Part shown: piece after piece, positions 1-8,882 of the stretch
How positions within the stretch are numbered: position 1 is the first letter of the stretch
Layout: each line of letters starts with the position of its first letter
From: Catenuloplanes atrovinosus
GTDB taxonomy: Bacteria; Actinomycetota; Actinomycetes; Mycobacteriales; Micromonosporaceae
DNA length: 64,000 nt
Direction: 5' to 3'
NCBI RefSeq assembly: GCF_031458235.1
Contig: NZ_JAVDYB010000001.1
Span: 4,946,001-5,010,000, forward strand
Translations under genes and position numbers: made by a program
The notes under the pieces: generated by a model
What the model saw: only the letters and a program-made list of their open reading frames with translations
The model's database searches: none
Told to the model about the DNA's origin: nothing

Positions 1-161
1 GTCAACGCCATGTCCAAGCGGCCACCGTCCACCGCGCGCACGGTCCGCGGGCGCCCGGTGCCCGGATCACGGATCTCCGCGACCGTCACCTGCTCCCGCA
101 GCGGGCACGGATCCTCGGCAAGCGGATCTGCGGTAACCCCGCGCATACCGATATCGTCCAC
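1..161 (-). CDS. Hypothetical protein, N-terminal part only (cut by window edge)
   Basis: An open frame runs off the left edge of the window on the minus strand. It starts at a GTG at 161 with a GGGGG run about eight bases upstream as a possible ribosome-binding site; an ATG at 146 in the same frame is the alternative. The roughly 53 visible residues begin VDDIGMRGVTADPL and show the strong G/C third-position bias of a real actinobacterial gene. No family is recognised. It is probably the beginning of a larger gene that continues outside the window. Confidence 0.5.
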   Translation of the reverse strand, partial: MDDIGMRGVTADPLAEDPCPLREQVTVAEIRDPGTGRPRTVRAVDGGRLDMAL

Positions 162-600
162 GTTCGCTGCCCCCTGATGAGGTGCCCACGTCCACACGCG
201 AGCCAGCAGCGCAGCACACCGCTACGCCACACGGTCAAAAAAGGGATCCTCGGCACCAGACCGTTCGTCGGATCTGGGCCGCTACCAGCCACATTGGGCG
301 GAAACGCACGTCGATATCCTCGCGACCTAAGCGGTCGCGCTGGGCGCCACCATAGCGACCCGCACACCGTACTCGCTACCCGCCGCCGCCCGAACCATCC
401 GGCCACCTTGGGCCGCCCTCGGCTATGTACCCGGCGACCGGCCCTCAGCGCGCTGGCCGGGCGGGCCCGGTTCGCTGGGCTCCGCCGCCCCACGGCGTCC
501 GAGTGGCGCGGCTTCAACGTCGTGTTTCAGCCAGCGCCGTGATCACACATGTGTGCGCGGCCGCAGCGCCGCCTTCCCTTTCGCCCGCCGCGCTCCCCCC
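162..600. other. Stretch without a convincing gene
   Basis: The overlapping frames on both strands here are rich in Arg, Pro and Ser, the composition of antisense shadows in GC-rich DNA. None has a good ribosome-binding site or a recognisable motif. I see no gene, repeat or RNA signal. Confidence 0.5.
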
Positions 601-604
601 GAGC

Positions 605-752
605 GGTACCGCCGGCGGCATGGACGGGACGGTGCGGCTGTGGGACGCCACCACAGGCATCGAGCGCACCACACCCACCAACCATCGAAACCATGCCGCG
701 TGGTCCCCCGGACGGCACCTGGCTCGCCGGCGCCAGCGTGGACTGGCTTTGA
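605..752 (+). pseudogene. Fragment of a WD40-repeat protein gene, frameshifted
   Basis: One frame reads DGTVRLWDATTG, the signature end of a WD40 blade, from about 619. About 60 bases on, an adjacent frame reads SPDGTWLAGASVDW with one frame change, the typical start of the next blade. No full gene surrounds it, so this is a decayed remnant of a WD40 beta-propeller protein. A second short piece of the same kind lies near 1937. The recognition rests on the very conserved GTVRLWD pattern. Confidence 0.6.
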
Positions 753-998
753 GCGCGTCTGTCGGTCCCGGCTGATCGCCTGTCTTGGTCCCACCTGTCG
801 TTGGTCGGTTTTTCTATGCGCGTTTTCGGGACCCGCCCCGCTGGGGTGGTTCGTGGCAGCGGCGGCGCCTGGTGACCCGGAGCCTAGGTCTGGCAGGGTT
901 GAGCTGGCGCATGTCCGTGGGCTGGTCAGTGTGTGACTCGGCTGGAAGTGGGCTGGTTGTGGTGCGAAGATCTTCCGGAACGGGAGGTCAACCACGTT

Positions 999-1424
999 AT
1001 GGGCACCTGGGATGTCGAGCCTTTCGGCAACGACGACGCCGCGGACTTCGCTTTCGAGCTGGACGACGCGCCGGCGGCGGCGCGCATCGAGATGATCGGC
1101 GCGGTCCTCGAACGCGTCGCTCATGACGACGACCACCGCCTGTCGGATCCACCACGAGCAGTCGCCGCTGCGGCGTTAGTCGCGGCGCAGTGCCCAGCCG
1201 GTGAGCCAGTTACCTCGACCTCCGGGCCGAGGACGTCCATGCCTCAGTTCCCGGACCACCTGCGACATCTGGCCATCCAGGCGTTGGACCGCGTGGTTGA
1301 AGCGCCGACGTGGCTCGCTGAGGCCTGGGACGAGTCACCGGACGGCTCGGCATGGCGTCGGACCATCGCTGATTTGCGCAAGGTTCTCGATCCTGCGCAG
1401 AGGGAAGCACTCTTCGATCTTTAG
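999..1424 (+). CDS. DUF4259 family protein
   Basis: The protein begins MGTWDVEPFGNDDAADF, the characteristic start of the DUF4259 family, and at about 141 residues it has the family's usual length. A C-terminal part rich in Trp and Leu (AIQALDRVVEAP, then WRRTIADLRKVL) matches the family ending. The ATG at 999 is preceded by GGGAGG about 12 bases upstream; an in-frame upstream extension is unlikely to be used. Function of the family is unknown. The first 60 residues recur identically, in inverted orientation, in the broken copy at 37218-37039. This copy looks intact. Confidence 0.75.
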   Translation: MGTWDVEPFGNDDAADFAFELDDAPAAARIEMIGAVLERVAHDDDHRLSDPPRAVAAAALVAAQCPAGEPVTSTSGPRTSMPQFPDHLRHLAIQALDRVVEAPTWLAEAWDESPDGSAWRRTIADLRKVLDPAQREALFDL

Positions 1425-1572
1425 GTGACGCCGTCGATGGCCGGGACCAGGGCTGGCCTGCGGTTTGTTCGCCATTTCGGGACCCATCTCGATCGGGTGG
1501 ATTCGATGTACGCCAGTTTCGGACCCACCTGAGCCGGTGCGAACATCGGCGGGTCCGGACGGGAGTTCGCCG

Positions 1573-1750
1573 ATGCCGCTGATCTCGAACGTTGACCTGT
1601 TCGCGGCGATTCGGGGGACTCCTACGCCGGCATGTCGGTGCGGGCGATGGCTAGCAACTCCAAAGTGAACCGGCGCACCGTCCGCGCAGCTTTGCAGTCG
1701 GCGTGGCCGCAGCCGCGCAAGTCAATGCCGCCGCGGGCGTCGAAGCTGGA
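1573..1750 (+). pseudogene. N-terminal fragment of an IS21-type transposase (istA), frameshifted
   Basis: A frame starting at the ATG at 1573 reads VDLFAAIR. After a frame change near 1617 it continues as SYAGMSVRAMAS and then KVNRRTVRAAL, ending in the basic, proline-rich SAWPQPRKSMPPR. This is the N-terminal helix-turn-helix of IstA-type transposases of actinobacterial IS21-family elements. The catalytic DDE part is absent. The fragment runs straight into an unrelated sequence at about 1750, so it is the scar of a lost element. Confidence 0.6.
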
Positions 1751-1890
1751 TGAGCTCGACGCTCTCCTGCGCACGAAGAACATCACCGGCGGCCCCGGCT
1801 GGTTGATCGACATGCTCGCGCTCACCCGCCAACGGCTACGGGGTGGGACCGAAACTCAAACACATTGGTCAAGCCAAGACTGTCGAACCG
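1751..1890 (+). pseudogene. Fragment homologous to the gene at 34720-35133
   Basis: In the frame continuing from the istA remnant the sequence reads ITGGPGWLIDMLALTRQRL. The same run occurs with few changes in the minus-strand gene ending at 34720. After it both copies keep DNA similarity around a short CACATTGGTCAAGCCA-like block. No start codon of its own is convincing, so I treat it as a fragment. It is part of the diverged inverted duplication shared with 34.8-37.8 kb. Confidence 0.5.
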
Positions 1891-1936
1891 GGCGCAGAAG
1901 AGCCGCCCATCCGGGCACCGTTCTCACGACCGAAGC

Positions 1937-1990
1937 CAGTGGACGGCACGGTGCGGTTATGGGACGCCGCCACCGGCTCTGCACGGGAGG
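1937..1990 (+). pseudogene. Second WD40-repeat remnant
   Basis: A short stretch reads VDGTVRLWDAATG, again the end of a WD40 blade. It closely resembles the piece at 619 and has no open gene around it. It is probably debris of the same WD40 gene family. Confidence 0.5.
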
Positions 1991-2363
1991 GATGACGCAA
2001 GCACGCATGAAGCCGACGGGGTACGGCCTCCGGCCGGTGGGCGGCGCGCCGGTCAACCTAGCCGCCGTCGCCGAACTGGTGGACGTGGTCTTCTGCCGGC
2101 CCAGGCCACGCCGGTGTATGGGTCGGGGTCGTGGCCGGTGTCGTGCTGGTGCCAAGTCCTCACCGAGCCAGCCCCCGCACCGCTCCTCGGTAGGCCCGCT
2201 GCACCTGGTGATGCGCCTGTGTATTGATCACGGACGCTCTGGCCTCCAGTGCTGTCACGCACTTATCATTGGGCCCCGGCGGCCGCGGCTTCGGCCGCTC
2301 ACCTTGACCTCAACTCGTCCGGCCTTGCCATACTGGGCGCACGACATAGCGTGGAGGCCTCGC

Positions 2364-2681
2364 ATGACAGATAAGCGGTCAGGTGAGACGGTGTGGGTAT
2401 CTAGCCCTAACGACGGACAGACCCCGGTCGTGATTACGTCGGTGCCGGCACCGCGCGGCTTTAGACGGCACGGCTGGCTTATGATAGTCGGCCCGATGTG
2501 GGTTATGGCCATCGTGGTGTCGCTTTCCATTGCGCTGCCATTCGACTCGTTCGACGGGTGGAGCGTTACGCTTTTATCAATGTTGCCGATTTTCCTAGTG
2601 GCGTTCGCCACACGGGCGATTCACTTTTTCTGGTATCGCATCTTGTTCCGGCAGCTTCGCCCCCAACCTCGGCCAGAATGA
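2364..2681 (+). CDS. Small membrane protein, function unknown
   Basis: 105 residues starting at the ATG at 2364, with GTGGAGG seven bases upstream; the same frame is open further upstream but without a good start site. Two hydrophobic segments are visible, roughly residues 34-56 (MIVGPMWVMAIVVSLSIAL) and 68-90 (LLSMLPIFLVAFATRAIHF). They are separated by a short acidic loop, which suggests two membrane passes. The local DNA is less GC-rich than its surroundings. No family recognised. Confidence 0.55.
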   Translation: MTDKRSGETVWVSSPNDGQTPVVITSVPAPRGFRRHGWLMIVGPMWVMAIVVSLSIALPFDSFDGWSVTLLSMLPIFLVAFATRAIHFFWYRILFRQLRPQPRPE

Positions 2682-2889
2682 AAGCTGGCTGTCGCTATTA
2701 CGCAGTTTGCCGCTTTCCGTAGCTGCTATTGCCGGTGAGCGGCGAGTAGGTTCAGGGACCAGTGCAGTGCCACATCCGGGCGCTTTGCGAATGTGTACGG
2801 CACGCGGCGCCTAAACCGATGCTCTCCAGCCTCCCGCGGCGAGGCCGTGTGGCACGTGCCCGTACCGCGAGTCCGGGATCTGGACCGCA

Positions 2890-3226
2890 GAGACGTATGG
2901 GCGGTTCGTGCTGTACGACCTGCCGACCCCGGGTATGCAGCGGATGGGCGGGCGTCCACGACACCGGGTACCTGGCCGGTGTGCGACTTGCCTTCAGCAA
3001 CCGCGACATGACGGCGGATACCCTACGGGCGATCTTGACGTATACGTCACCGGTACCGTTGTTCGAGTCCGGCAAGGCCGCGTTCGAGCACGGTATCCGC
3101 GACATCGACAATCCCAGCCCTGCCGCCAAGGACGCCATTGGAAAAATCGAAAAAGTACGCGACGACCTGAACTACCTCGACGGGCCGAAGCCTGCCATGA
3201 CGAACAGCGAACTCGACCTGGAATAG
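2890..3226 (+). pseudogene. Probable frameshifted remnant of a hypothetical gene
   Basis: Coding-like sequence changes frame near 2960. It first reads YGRFVLYDLPTPGMQRMG, then in another frame GYLAGVRLAFSNRDM and on to a stop at 3226 with LNYLDGPKPAMTNSELDLE. The second part alone could be read as a 72-residue protein from an ATG at 3008, but no ribosome-binding site supports this. No family is recognised. Confidence 0.3.
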
Positions 3227-3496
3227 AAGCATCGCGGGCCACTCCCCCAACCACGCCGACCCGCAGCGACCAGGCCATAAACCCTCCCGCGGCCCTCGAA
3301 GCTTCTCGAGGAGTGGCATCACGTTCGGGCTACGCGAGGCGCAACAGATTCATTCCGGGCTCTATCCCCGCCTAGCGGGGCTGCTGGAGACGACGGTGCG
3401 CGGCACCCGACAGGCACGTTGATCCGGCGGGAAAGGCGATCAGCTCTTCTATTTGCGCACGGAAACCGTGCGAGCCTGCACCATGTACCGCCGTCG

Positions 3497-3817
3497 TTAA
3501 TTGCGCGCAGGTACGGAAAGCTCCCGCAGGCGCCACTGAGACGCTTCAAGATCAGCCGACCGCGTCCCCCTCCTTGGCGAGGCGCCGGAGCGCGGCAACG
3601 GCGACCCAGACGAGATCCGATGGTTCACGCCGAGCAACAGGGCCAGCCCCATCTCCTGCACGGCTCTGACGTCACCGTCCGCTTCGACGGCCTGCCGGTA
3701 CTCGGCGAGGAGCCGGTCGAGCCTGGTGTTGCCGGCGGCGACATGCTGGTCGGTGATCGCGGTGCGGCGGGCGCGCAGGTGGCTGAGGTCGGGCAGGTCG
3801 GGCTCGTGTGCTGCCAT
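3497..3817 (-). CDS. Hypothetical protein
   Basis: 106 residues from an ATG at 3817. The first 70 residues have the composition of a real soluble helical protein (LRARRTAITDQHVAAGNTRL, then RLLAEYRQAVEADGD). The tail is rich in Arg, Ser and Pro and less convincing. The ribosome-binding site is weak (AGGATCG). It lies just downstream of the minus-strand ligase gene in the same direction, with an 88-bp gap, and could be cotranscribed with it. No family recognised. Confidence 0.4.
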   Translation of the reverse strand: MAAHEPDLPDLSHLRARRTAITDQHVAAGNTRLDRLLAEYRQAVEADGDVRAVQEMGLALLLGVNHRISSGSPLPRSGASPRRGTRSADLEASQWRLRELSVPARN

Positions 3818-3905
3818 ACGGCGATCCTGCCTCGCGTTACGCGCCCTGTCCGGCCCCCGGGTTGTTCACCGCCCCGACCGGGTGAACTCTCGCGCTGACA
3901 CGTAC

Positions 3906-4919
3906 TCAGGCCGCATATCCTGCGTCGAGTGACCACAGTGGCAGGACCGCCGGGTCCAGGTCGGGCCTGGTACGCACGTATCGCAGCGGGTGCCGCCACC
4001 GGCCGTGCTCGTACGCGACATCGACCTCGACGGCGATGAGCGGCTCGACCGGCAGATACGGCAGCGGCCGGCGCTCGGTCAGGTCACCGGCCCATGACGC
4101 CGGCAGCGGCTGCGGCCATACCCCGCGCGCCACCGGGCGCAGCACACCGTCCAGGGCGGTGCGCTGCTGTGCGCCGAGCCGATGGGTGCGTCCGACGTAC
4201 CGCAGCCGGCCGCCGGCGTCGAGCCGGCCGAGCAACAGCGACACCGGCGCGGCCACGCTGCCCGTGGCCCCGGCGACGATCGCCTCCGCCGTGCGGCGTA
4301 GCTTCCGCTTCCCCCAGCCCGCCCGGCCCGGGGTGTAGAGGCCGGCCGCGGGTTTGGCGACGATCCCTTCCAGGCCGGCTGGCGCGTAATCGGCCATCCA
4401 GGTGCGGGCTTCACCGGCGTCCATGGTCTGCGCGCACAGCGACAGGGCCGGCGGCGCGCCGTCCAGTAGCTGCCGCAGATGCGCGGCTCGCGCGGCGAGC
4501 GGACGTCGCAGCAGCACCGTGCCGGAGTCGGCGAGACAATCGAATGCGACCAGATGCGCGGGATGGGCGGCGACTTCGGCGGCGAGTGTTCGGCCTGCGG
4601 TGATGCGCCGGCCGAGCGCGGCGAAGTCGGTCCGCCCGCGCGCGGGGTCCCAGCTGACGAGTTCGCCGTCAAGGACGGTCCCGGCCGGTAGCCATTGCGC
4701 CAGGTGCAGCACCACGTCCGGGAAGTACGGGCGCAGGTCACGCTGGTGCCGCGAGTGCAGCAGGACCCGGCCGTCGTCGCATCGCCAAGCCACGGCGCGC
4801 CACCCGTCCCACTTCGGCTGAAAGATCCAGCCGCGCCCGTCCGGCAGCGCGGCGATCGCCGCGGCGCGCATGGGCTCGATCGGCGGCCGCAGACGCCCAG
4901 CATCCGCAGGTTCCGACAC
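3906..4919 (-). CDS. ATP-dependent DNA ligase, LigC/LigD-ligase type
   Basis: 337 residues if started at the GTG at 4919; an ATG at 4871 is an alternative. The adenylation motif is PKWDGWR with Lys36 as the predicted AMP-accepting residue. It is followed by VLDGELV (motif III), LEGIVAK (motif IV) and a basic KRKLRR (motif V), the order found in the ligase domain of bacterial LigD and in stand-alone LigC. A C-terminal OB-fold of about 110 residues follows. It would seal nicks using ATP. It starts 54 bp from, and faces away from, the gene at 4974, so both promoters must lie in that gap. Confidence 0.85.
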   Translation of the reverse strand: MSEPADAGRLRPPIEPMRAAAIAALPDGRGWIFQPKWDGWRAVAWRCDDGRVLLHSRHQRDLRPYFPDVVLHLAQWLPAGTVLDGELVSWDPARGRTDFAALGRRITAGRTLAAEVAAHPAHLVAFDCLADSGTVLLRRPLAARAAHLRQLLDGAPPALSLCAQTMDAGEARTWMADYAPAGLEGIVAKPAAGLYTPGRAGWGKRKLRRTAEAIVAGATGSVAAPVSLLLGRLDAGGRLRYVGRTHRLGAQQRTALDGVLRPVARGVWPQPLPASWAGDLTERRPLPYLPVEPLIAVEVDVAYEHGRWRHPLRYVRTRPDLDPAVLPLWSLDAGYAA

Positions 4920-4973
4920 CTGCCACCGTAAGATCCACCCGCCGGTTGACGTGCGGAAACGGCGAAGACGACG

Positions 4974-5249
4974 TTGGCCGGGCCGAACTACACGAATGGC
5001 ATTCGTGATCTTCTCGCCCTGGTGGGGTATCACGAGCTGGTGCAGCCCGTCCTCGTCCACGGCCCCTGGCAGGTCGAGACCGTCCTGCTCGACCGCGGCG
5101 ACGGCTACCGCGAATGGGTCGAGGTCCGCCGCGACGACCACGTCTGGCACGTCCCCACGCTCACCGCAGCGCAGGACATCCTCAGCCAGCACGGCCTGCG
5201 CCTGGCCGACTTCACCCAGGCCGACACCGTCGACGACGGGTGCGAATGA
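4974..5249 (+). CDS. Small protein related to the C-terminal extension of the neighbouring ligase
   Basis: 91 residues from a TTG at 4974 with a weak GAAG upstream; no ATG is available in frame. The middle part (GPWQVETV, then YREWVEVRRDDHVWHV, then AAQDILSQHGLRLADF) can be lined up with the last 50 residues of the ligase encoded immediately downstream. So the same small domain occurs alone and fused. Its stop overlaps the ligase start in ATGATG, implying translational coupling. It may be a nucleic-acid-binding or regulatory partner of the ligases; that role is inference. Confidence 0.65.
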   Translation: MAGPNYTNGIRDLLALVGYHELVQPVLVHGPWQVETVLLDRGDGYREWVEVRRDDHVWHVPTLTAAQDILSQHGLRLADFTQADTVDDGCE

Positions 5250-6439
5250 TGCCGCCGCTACCGGAACCGATCACGCCGATGCTCGCCACCTCCGGCGATG
5301 TGCCCTCCGGCCCGGGCTGGGCCTTCGAGATGAAATGGGACGGTATCCGCGCCCTGGCCTACACCGACCCGGGCGGGACCGTGCGCGTGTACTCCCGCAA
5401 CCGGCGGGACGTCACGGCCAGCTACCCGGAACTACACGCCCTCGGCGTGCTGCTGCCCGGCCGCGGCACGGTCCTCGACGGGGAGATCGTCGCACGCGAT
5501 GACGCCGGCGTGCCGTCGTTCGACCGGCTCCAGGACCGCATGCACGTCACCACGCCGACCCCCGGGCTGCTGGCGGCGGTGCCGGTCTGCTTCCACGCCT
5601 TCGACCTGCTCGCCCTCGACGGCACCGACCTCACCGGCCGGCCGTACCAGCAGCGCCGCGCCCGGCTCGACGAACTCGGCCTCACCGGCGAGGTCGTATC
5701 CGTGCCCGCCGCACACGCCGCCGCCCACGGCCCCGCGGCACTACGCGCCGCGCAGGCCGCCGGCCTCGAGGGCGTGGTCGCCAAACAGCTCGACAGCCCC
5801 TACGAGCCGGGCCGGCGCAGCCGCTCCTGGATCAAAACACCCCTGGTCCGGACCCAGGAAGTCCTCATCATCGGCTACACCCACGGCACCGGCCGCCGCG
5901 CCGGCACGATCGGCTCACTGCTGCTGGCCGCCCACGACCCGACCGGGCGGCTGGCCTACTGCGGGCACGTCGGCACCGGCTTCTCCGACGCCACGCTGCG
6001 CGCCCTCCACGCGCGGCTGGTGCCGCTGCACCGCGCCGGGCCGCCGCTGACCGGTGTGCCACGCGAGCACGCCCGCGGCGCCATCTGGGTTACGCCGCTG
6101 CTCGTCGGCGAGGTCGCCTATCGCACCATCACCACCGACGGCCGGCTGCGCCACCCGGTATGGCGCGGCCTGCGCCCCGACCGTGACCCCACCGACGTCC
6201 GCCTCCACCCCACACACCCGGCCGTGCCGGCGCCGCCTGCGCCGCGTATCGACGGGATGATGCAGACACCGGACGGGCGCTGGCAGGTCCACGCCGTCTC
6301 CTTCGGCCACCACCGCTGGTACCGCGTCCAGTACGACGACACCATCACCGACAAGCTCCACCTCACCGACGTGCACCGCATCCTCGCCGACGCCGGCATC
6401 GCCATCGACCAGCTCACCGAAACCACCCCGGCCGCCTAA
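5246..6439 (+). CDS. ATP-dependent DNA ligase (LigD-like) with a C-terminal extension
   Basis: 397 residues from the first ATG of ATGATG at 5246, overlapping the preceding gene. Nucleotidyltransferase motif MKWDGIRA places the catalytic lysine at Lys30. VLDGEIVA, LEGVVAK and the basic SWIKTPLVR motif follow, then an OB-fold with an IGYTHG segment. After residue 335 a proline-rich linker leads to a 50-residue extension (GRWQVHAVSFGHHRWYRV) like the small protein upstream. No polymerase or nuclease domain is present, so this is not a full LigD. Two different ATP ligases back to back suggest a dedicated end-joining or repair function on the element, but no Ku gene is visible. Confidence 0.85.
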   Translation: MMPPLPEPITPMLATSGDVPSGPGWAFEMKWDGIRALAYTDPGGTVRVYSRNRRDVTASYPELHALGVLLPGRGTVLDGEIVARDDAGVPSFDRLQDRMHVTTPTPGLLAAVPVCFHAFDLLALDGTDLTGRPYQQRRARLDELGLTGEVVSVPAAHAAAHGPAALRAAQAAGLEGVVAKQLDSPYEPGRRSRSWIKTPLVRTQEVLIIGYTHGTGRRAGTIGSLLLAAHDPTGRLAYCGHVGTGFSDATLRALHARLVPLHRAGPPLTGVPREHARGAIWVTPLLVGEVAYRTITTDGRLRHPVWRGLRPDRDPTDVRLHPTHPAVPAPPAPRIDGMMQTPDGRWQVHAVSFGHHRWYRVQYDDTITDKLHLTDVHRILADAGIAIDQLTETTPAA

Positions 6440-6593
6440 CACGCCCCCGGGGCCGCAGCCACCGAGAGACCGGCGCCGCGACGTGGCGGCCACGTGCACC
6501 AGACTCAGCCGGCAGCGACGTGGAGCGCCGGTGCGGTGCGGGCAAGCTCGCCGACCATTGCACGAGCGCACTACCTGCGCGGGAACGCCGCCG

Positions 6594-7169
6594 TTAGTCG
6601 TCTGGCGGCGTGCGCCGCTGCCTCGACCGGGACGGCGGCGGCGCGCCGGGGTTCTCGGGCCAACTGTCGATCATGGCGGCGAGAGATTCATGCAGTTCCG
6701 GCCAGTCGTCGCCAGGCTGCAATGCCTGTGCGGGAAGCTCGCCGGTCAGTACGGCCATGCGGACACCGAGGTGGTGCGGGCCGACGACGGCGAGCCATCC
6801 GGCGCACAACCGCAGCGGGTGCGCGGTTCCGGGCTGGTCCTTGTGACAGGCCATCACCGGGGCGTCCATCGCAGCCTCCCGCCCGGGCTGGCCATCGGCC
6901 GCCCGTAGCTTGCGCATGTCCGCCACCGAGAACGCCGGCAGATCCGCCTCCACCCGCCACGGGCAGCCCGGCTGGCCCGCACACGGCCGCTCTCGACGGT
7001 CCACCTCGTGCACACCCGGGTCCTGTCCCGCCATCTGATCAGCATGCCGCACCAGCCGATCCGGCTGCGAGGCCGTTTCCCCTTCCGAGGCTCCTCCACG
7101 CCCGTGGCCACCTTCCGCTGCGATGGCAGGCGGTTTCCCGGGAATTGAAGGCCTCGCCGTGACGGTCAT
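6594..7169 (-). CDS. Cys-rich protein, DUF6283-like
   Basis: Up to 191 residues; an internal ATG near 7034 would give a shorter product, and neither start has a clear ribosome-binding site. The core shows PCAGQPGCPWRVEADLP, then MACHKD, then LRLCAGWLAVVG. This Cys-x-Trp/Cys-His/Cys-x-Gly-Trp layout is typical of the actinobacterial DUF6283 proteins and suggests a bound metal. The ends are low-complexity. Function of the family is unknown. Confidence 0.55.
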   Translation of the reverse strand: MTVTARPSIPGKPPAIAAEGGHGRGGASEGETASQPDRLVRHADQMAGQDPGVHEVDRRERPCAGQPGCPWRVEADLPAFSVADMRKLRAADGQPGREAAMDAPVMACHKDQPGTAHPLRLCAGWLAVVGPHHLGVRMAVLTGELPAQALQPGDDWPELHESLAAMIDSWPENPGAPPPSRSRQRRTPPDD

Positions 7170-7462
7170 ACGACGCGAGCGGACCGCGCAATGTCCTGCC
7201 GCACGTACTCTTGCCGGCCCCGGTCACTGGCCGGCCGCGGCACCCGGCATGGCGTACCGACCCCCGGGCCTTGCTGGCGAGCGCTCGTCCGCACCGCCGC
7301 CTGCGGTCTTGGCGGTCGAGGTACGGGCCGATACACACCGACGCGGCCAGCCGCTCCCGCGGGCTCCGGCACACGCCGCATCCACGACGGCGGCCCCCGC
7401 AGGTTCATGCAGGCACGGGTGCGCGGGCCCGCCCCGCCCCGGCATCGCACCGCCCGCCGCGG
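7170..7462. other. Gap between minus-strand genes
   Basis: Reading frames here are Arg/Pro/Gly-rich shadows. I see no gene, no convincing terminator and no repeat. Confidence 0.4.
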
Positions 7463-8569
7463 TCAGGTACAGCTCCTGGCATCCGGGGTTCGGCCGGGCC
7501 CGCGGATGGTCCTGGCCCAGTCCGAAATCGCGCGGGCTGCCCGTGGGGCGGACTGGTGCATGGTGATCGAATGGCCGGTGTCCTTCACCAGCACCGCGGA
7601 CAGCCGGGCCCGCCCGAACAACGTGCCCTCGCGGGCACACAGGTCCGCGGCGGAGCCGCACCGCAGACCCGCGCGCGGGTTGCAGAACAACGCGTCGTGA
7701 TCGCCGAGCAGCAACAGCACCGGGCGGCGAAGCCTCCGGGTGTACCCGGGATCGGCGATGGCAGCCAAGGATGCGAGTTCACCGATGGTGCCGGTGCTCT
7801 TCATGCGCTCATCGAGCGCGACCAGCCGCCGGCTGCTGCCGGGCAGGTAGTGGAAGAGGGCGCCGCGCGTGCCGGGCATGGTGGTCAGGTAGCCGTCCGG
7901 GCTACCGGCGAAAGCCGGATCGGCGGCGGCCGGGTGCAGGCGTGCACGGGCTGCCTCCTGGGCAAGCGGGTCGGCACCGTGCATGTACCCGGTCAACGCC
8001 AGCGCGTCGACGTCGTCGTACGCAGCGGCCTCCACCGTCCAAATCATCGACCCATAGGAATGCCCCACCGCGATCACCGTCTCATACCAGCCCAGACGAC
8101 CGTCCCGCACCGCGGCCACCACCTGGTGCGCCACGTACGCCTCGCTCACGACGTCCACCTCCCCCGCCGGCGGCCGGTCGCTGCGACCGGTCCCGAGCCG
8201 ATCCACATAGAGCACCGCATAGCCAGCCGCGACCGCCTCCTGCGCGTACGAGCGCCCTGCGGGGCGCGCAGACGTGGTCCAGTACCGGTGGTCGTAGGTG
8301 AGACCAGCTAAGAGCACCTGCACTGTGCGGGTCGGACGATCCGGGGTACACAGCCAGCTCGCCATCCGGTAGTGCGGCGCCAGCATGTCGCCATTCAGCG
8401 TGACGTTCATTGTCAGTGGCGTACATCTCCCGGAATGCGCTGCCGCGGGCGCTGCGACGACGAAGATAGCCATGAGGGCGATGAGCGTGACTAGTCCCAG
8501 CACGCCCTGCCTGCCGCAGCTTCTCGACGTAGATGTCACCTCTCGGACGGACTGTCGAACGGCTTGCAT
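7463..8569 (-). CDS. Secreted alpha/beta hydrolase
   Basis: 368 residues from the ATG at 8569. In-frame ATGs at 8602 and 8644 also exist, and the 8602 start has GGAAAG upstream. A hydrophobic signal segment (VLGLVTLIALMAIFVVAAP followed by AAAHS) indicates export. The fold is shown by VLLAGLTYDHRYW, YVDRLGTGRSDRP, the nucleophile elbow GHSYGSM with the catalytic serine, a strand ending LLLGDHDALF for the acid and DTGHSITMH for the histidine. Two Cys in GLRCGSAADLC may form a disulfide. The substrate is unknown; lipase/esterase or peptidase activity is possible. Confidence 0.8.
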   Translation of the reverse strand: MQAVRQSVREVTSTSRSCGRQGVLGLVTLIALMAIFVVAAPAAAHSGRCTPLTMNVTLNGDMLAPHYRMASWLCTPDRPTRTVQVLLAGLTYDHRYWTTSARPAGRSYAQEAVAAGYAVLYVDRLGTGRSDRPPAGEVDVVSEAYVAHQVVAAVRDGRLGWYETVIAVGHSYGSMIWTVEAAAYDDVDALALTGYMHGADPLAQEAARARLHPAAADPAFAGSPDGYLTTMPGTRGALFHYLPGSSRRLVALDERMKSTGTIGELASLAAIADPGYTRRLRRPVLLLLGDHDALFCNPRAGLRCGSAADLCAREGTLFGRARLSAVLVKDTGHSITMHQSAPRAARAISDWARTIRGPGRTPDARSCT

Positions 8570-8602
8570 GATGCCTGAAACACGAACGGCGTCAAGTAGC
8601 AT

Positions 8603-8882
8603 CCGAAGTTCTTTCCCTTCCGCGAGATATAGACGTTTCTGCATTTCCTCGCGTCCGTGCAGTAGAAATCGTTGAGCACCAAAACGAACAGGGCGTTCGA
8701 GTCCGTCGGGAACCTCGCGAGCTGAACGCGCAAGACGCTCCAGGCTGACAGTCCTGAAAGTACCGATGTCCGGATGGACACTAGCGCTAAAACCACCAGG
8801 CGGCAGCTTTCCGATCCGTTTGGAACAAATACTCAGGTGCTATCATGGGCACGGGAGGCGCTTTGCCGCAGTTCAACGCGAT
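8603..8882. other. Low-GC gap with a doubtful small frame
   Basis: This stretch is clearly less GC-rich than its surroundings. A minus-strand frame of 86 residues (8536-8796) contains SNALFVLVLNDFYC, but it overlaps the signal-peptide region of the hydrolase gene and has no ribosome-binding site. I do not call it a gene. The region may hold the hydrolase promoter. Confidence 0.35.

Noticed and set aside
86-542. Overlapping open frames on both strands near the left edge
   Set aside because: They are Arg/Pro-rich, lack ribosome-binding sites and motifs, and the minus-strand partial gene ending at 161 explains the coding signal there.
3906-6439. Ligases called as complete LigD non-homologous end-joining proteins
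   Set aside because: Neither has polymerase or phosphoesterase domains, and no ku gene is visible.
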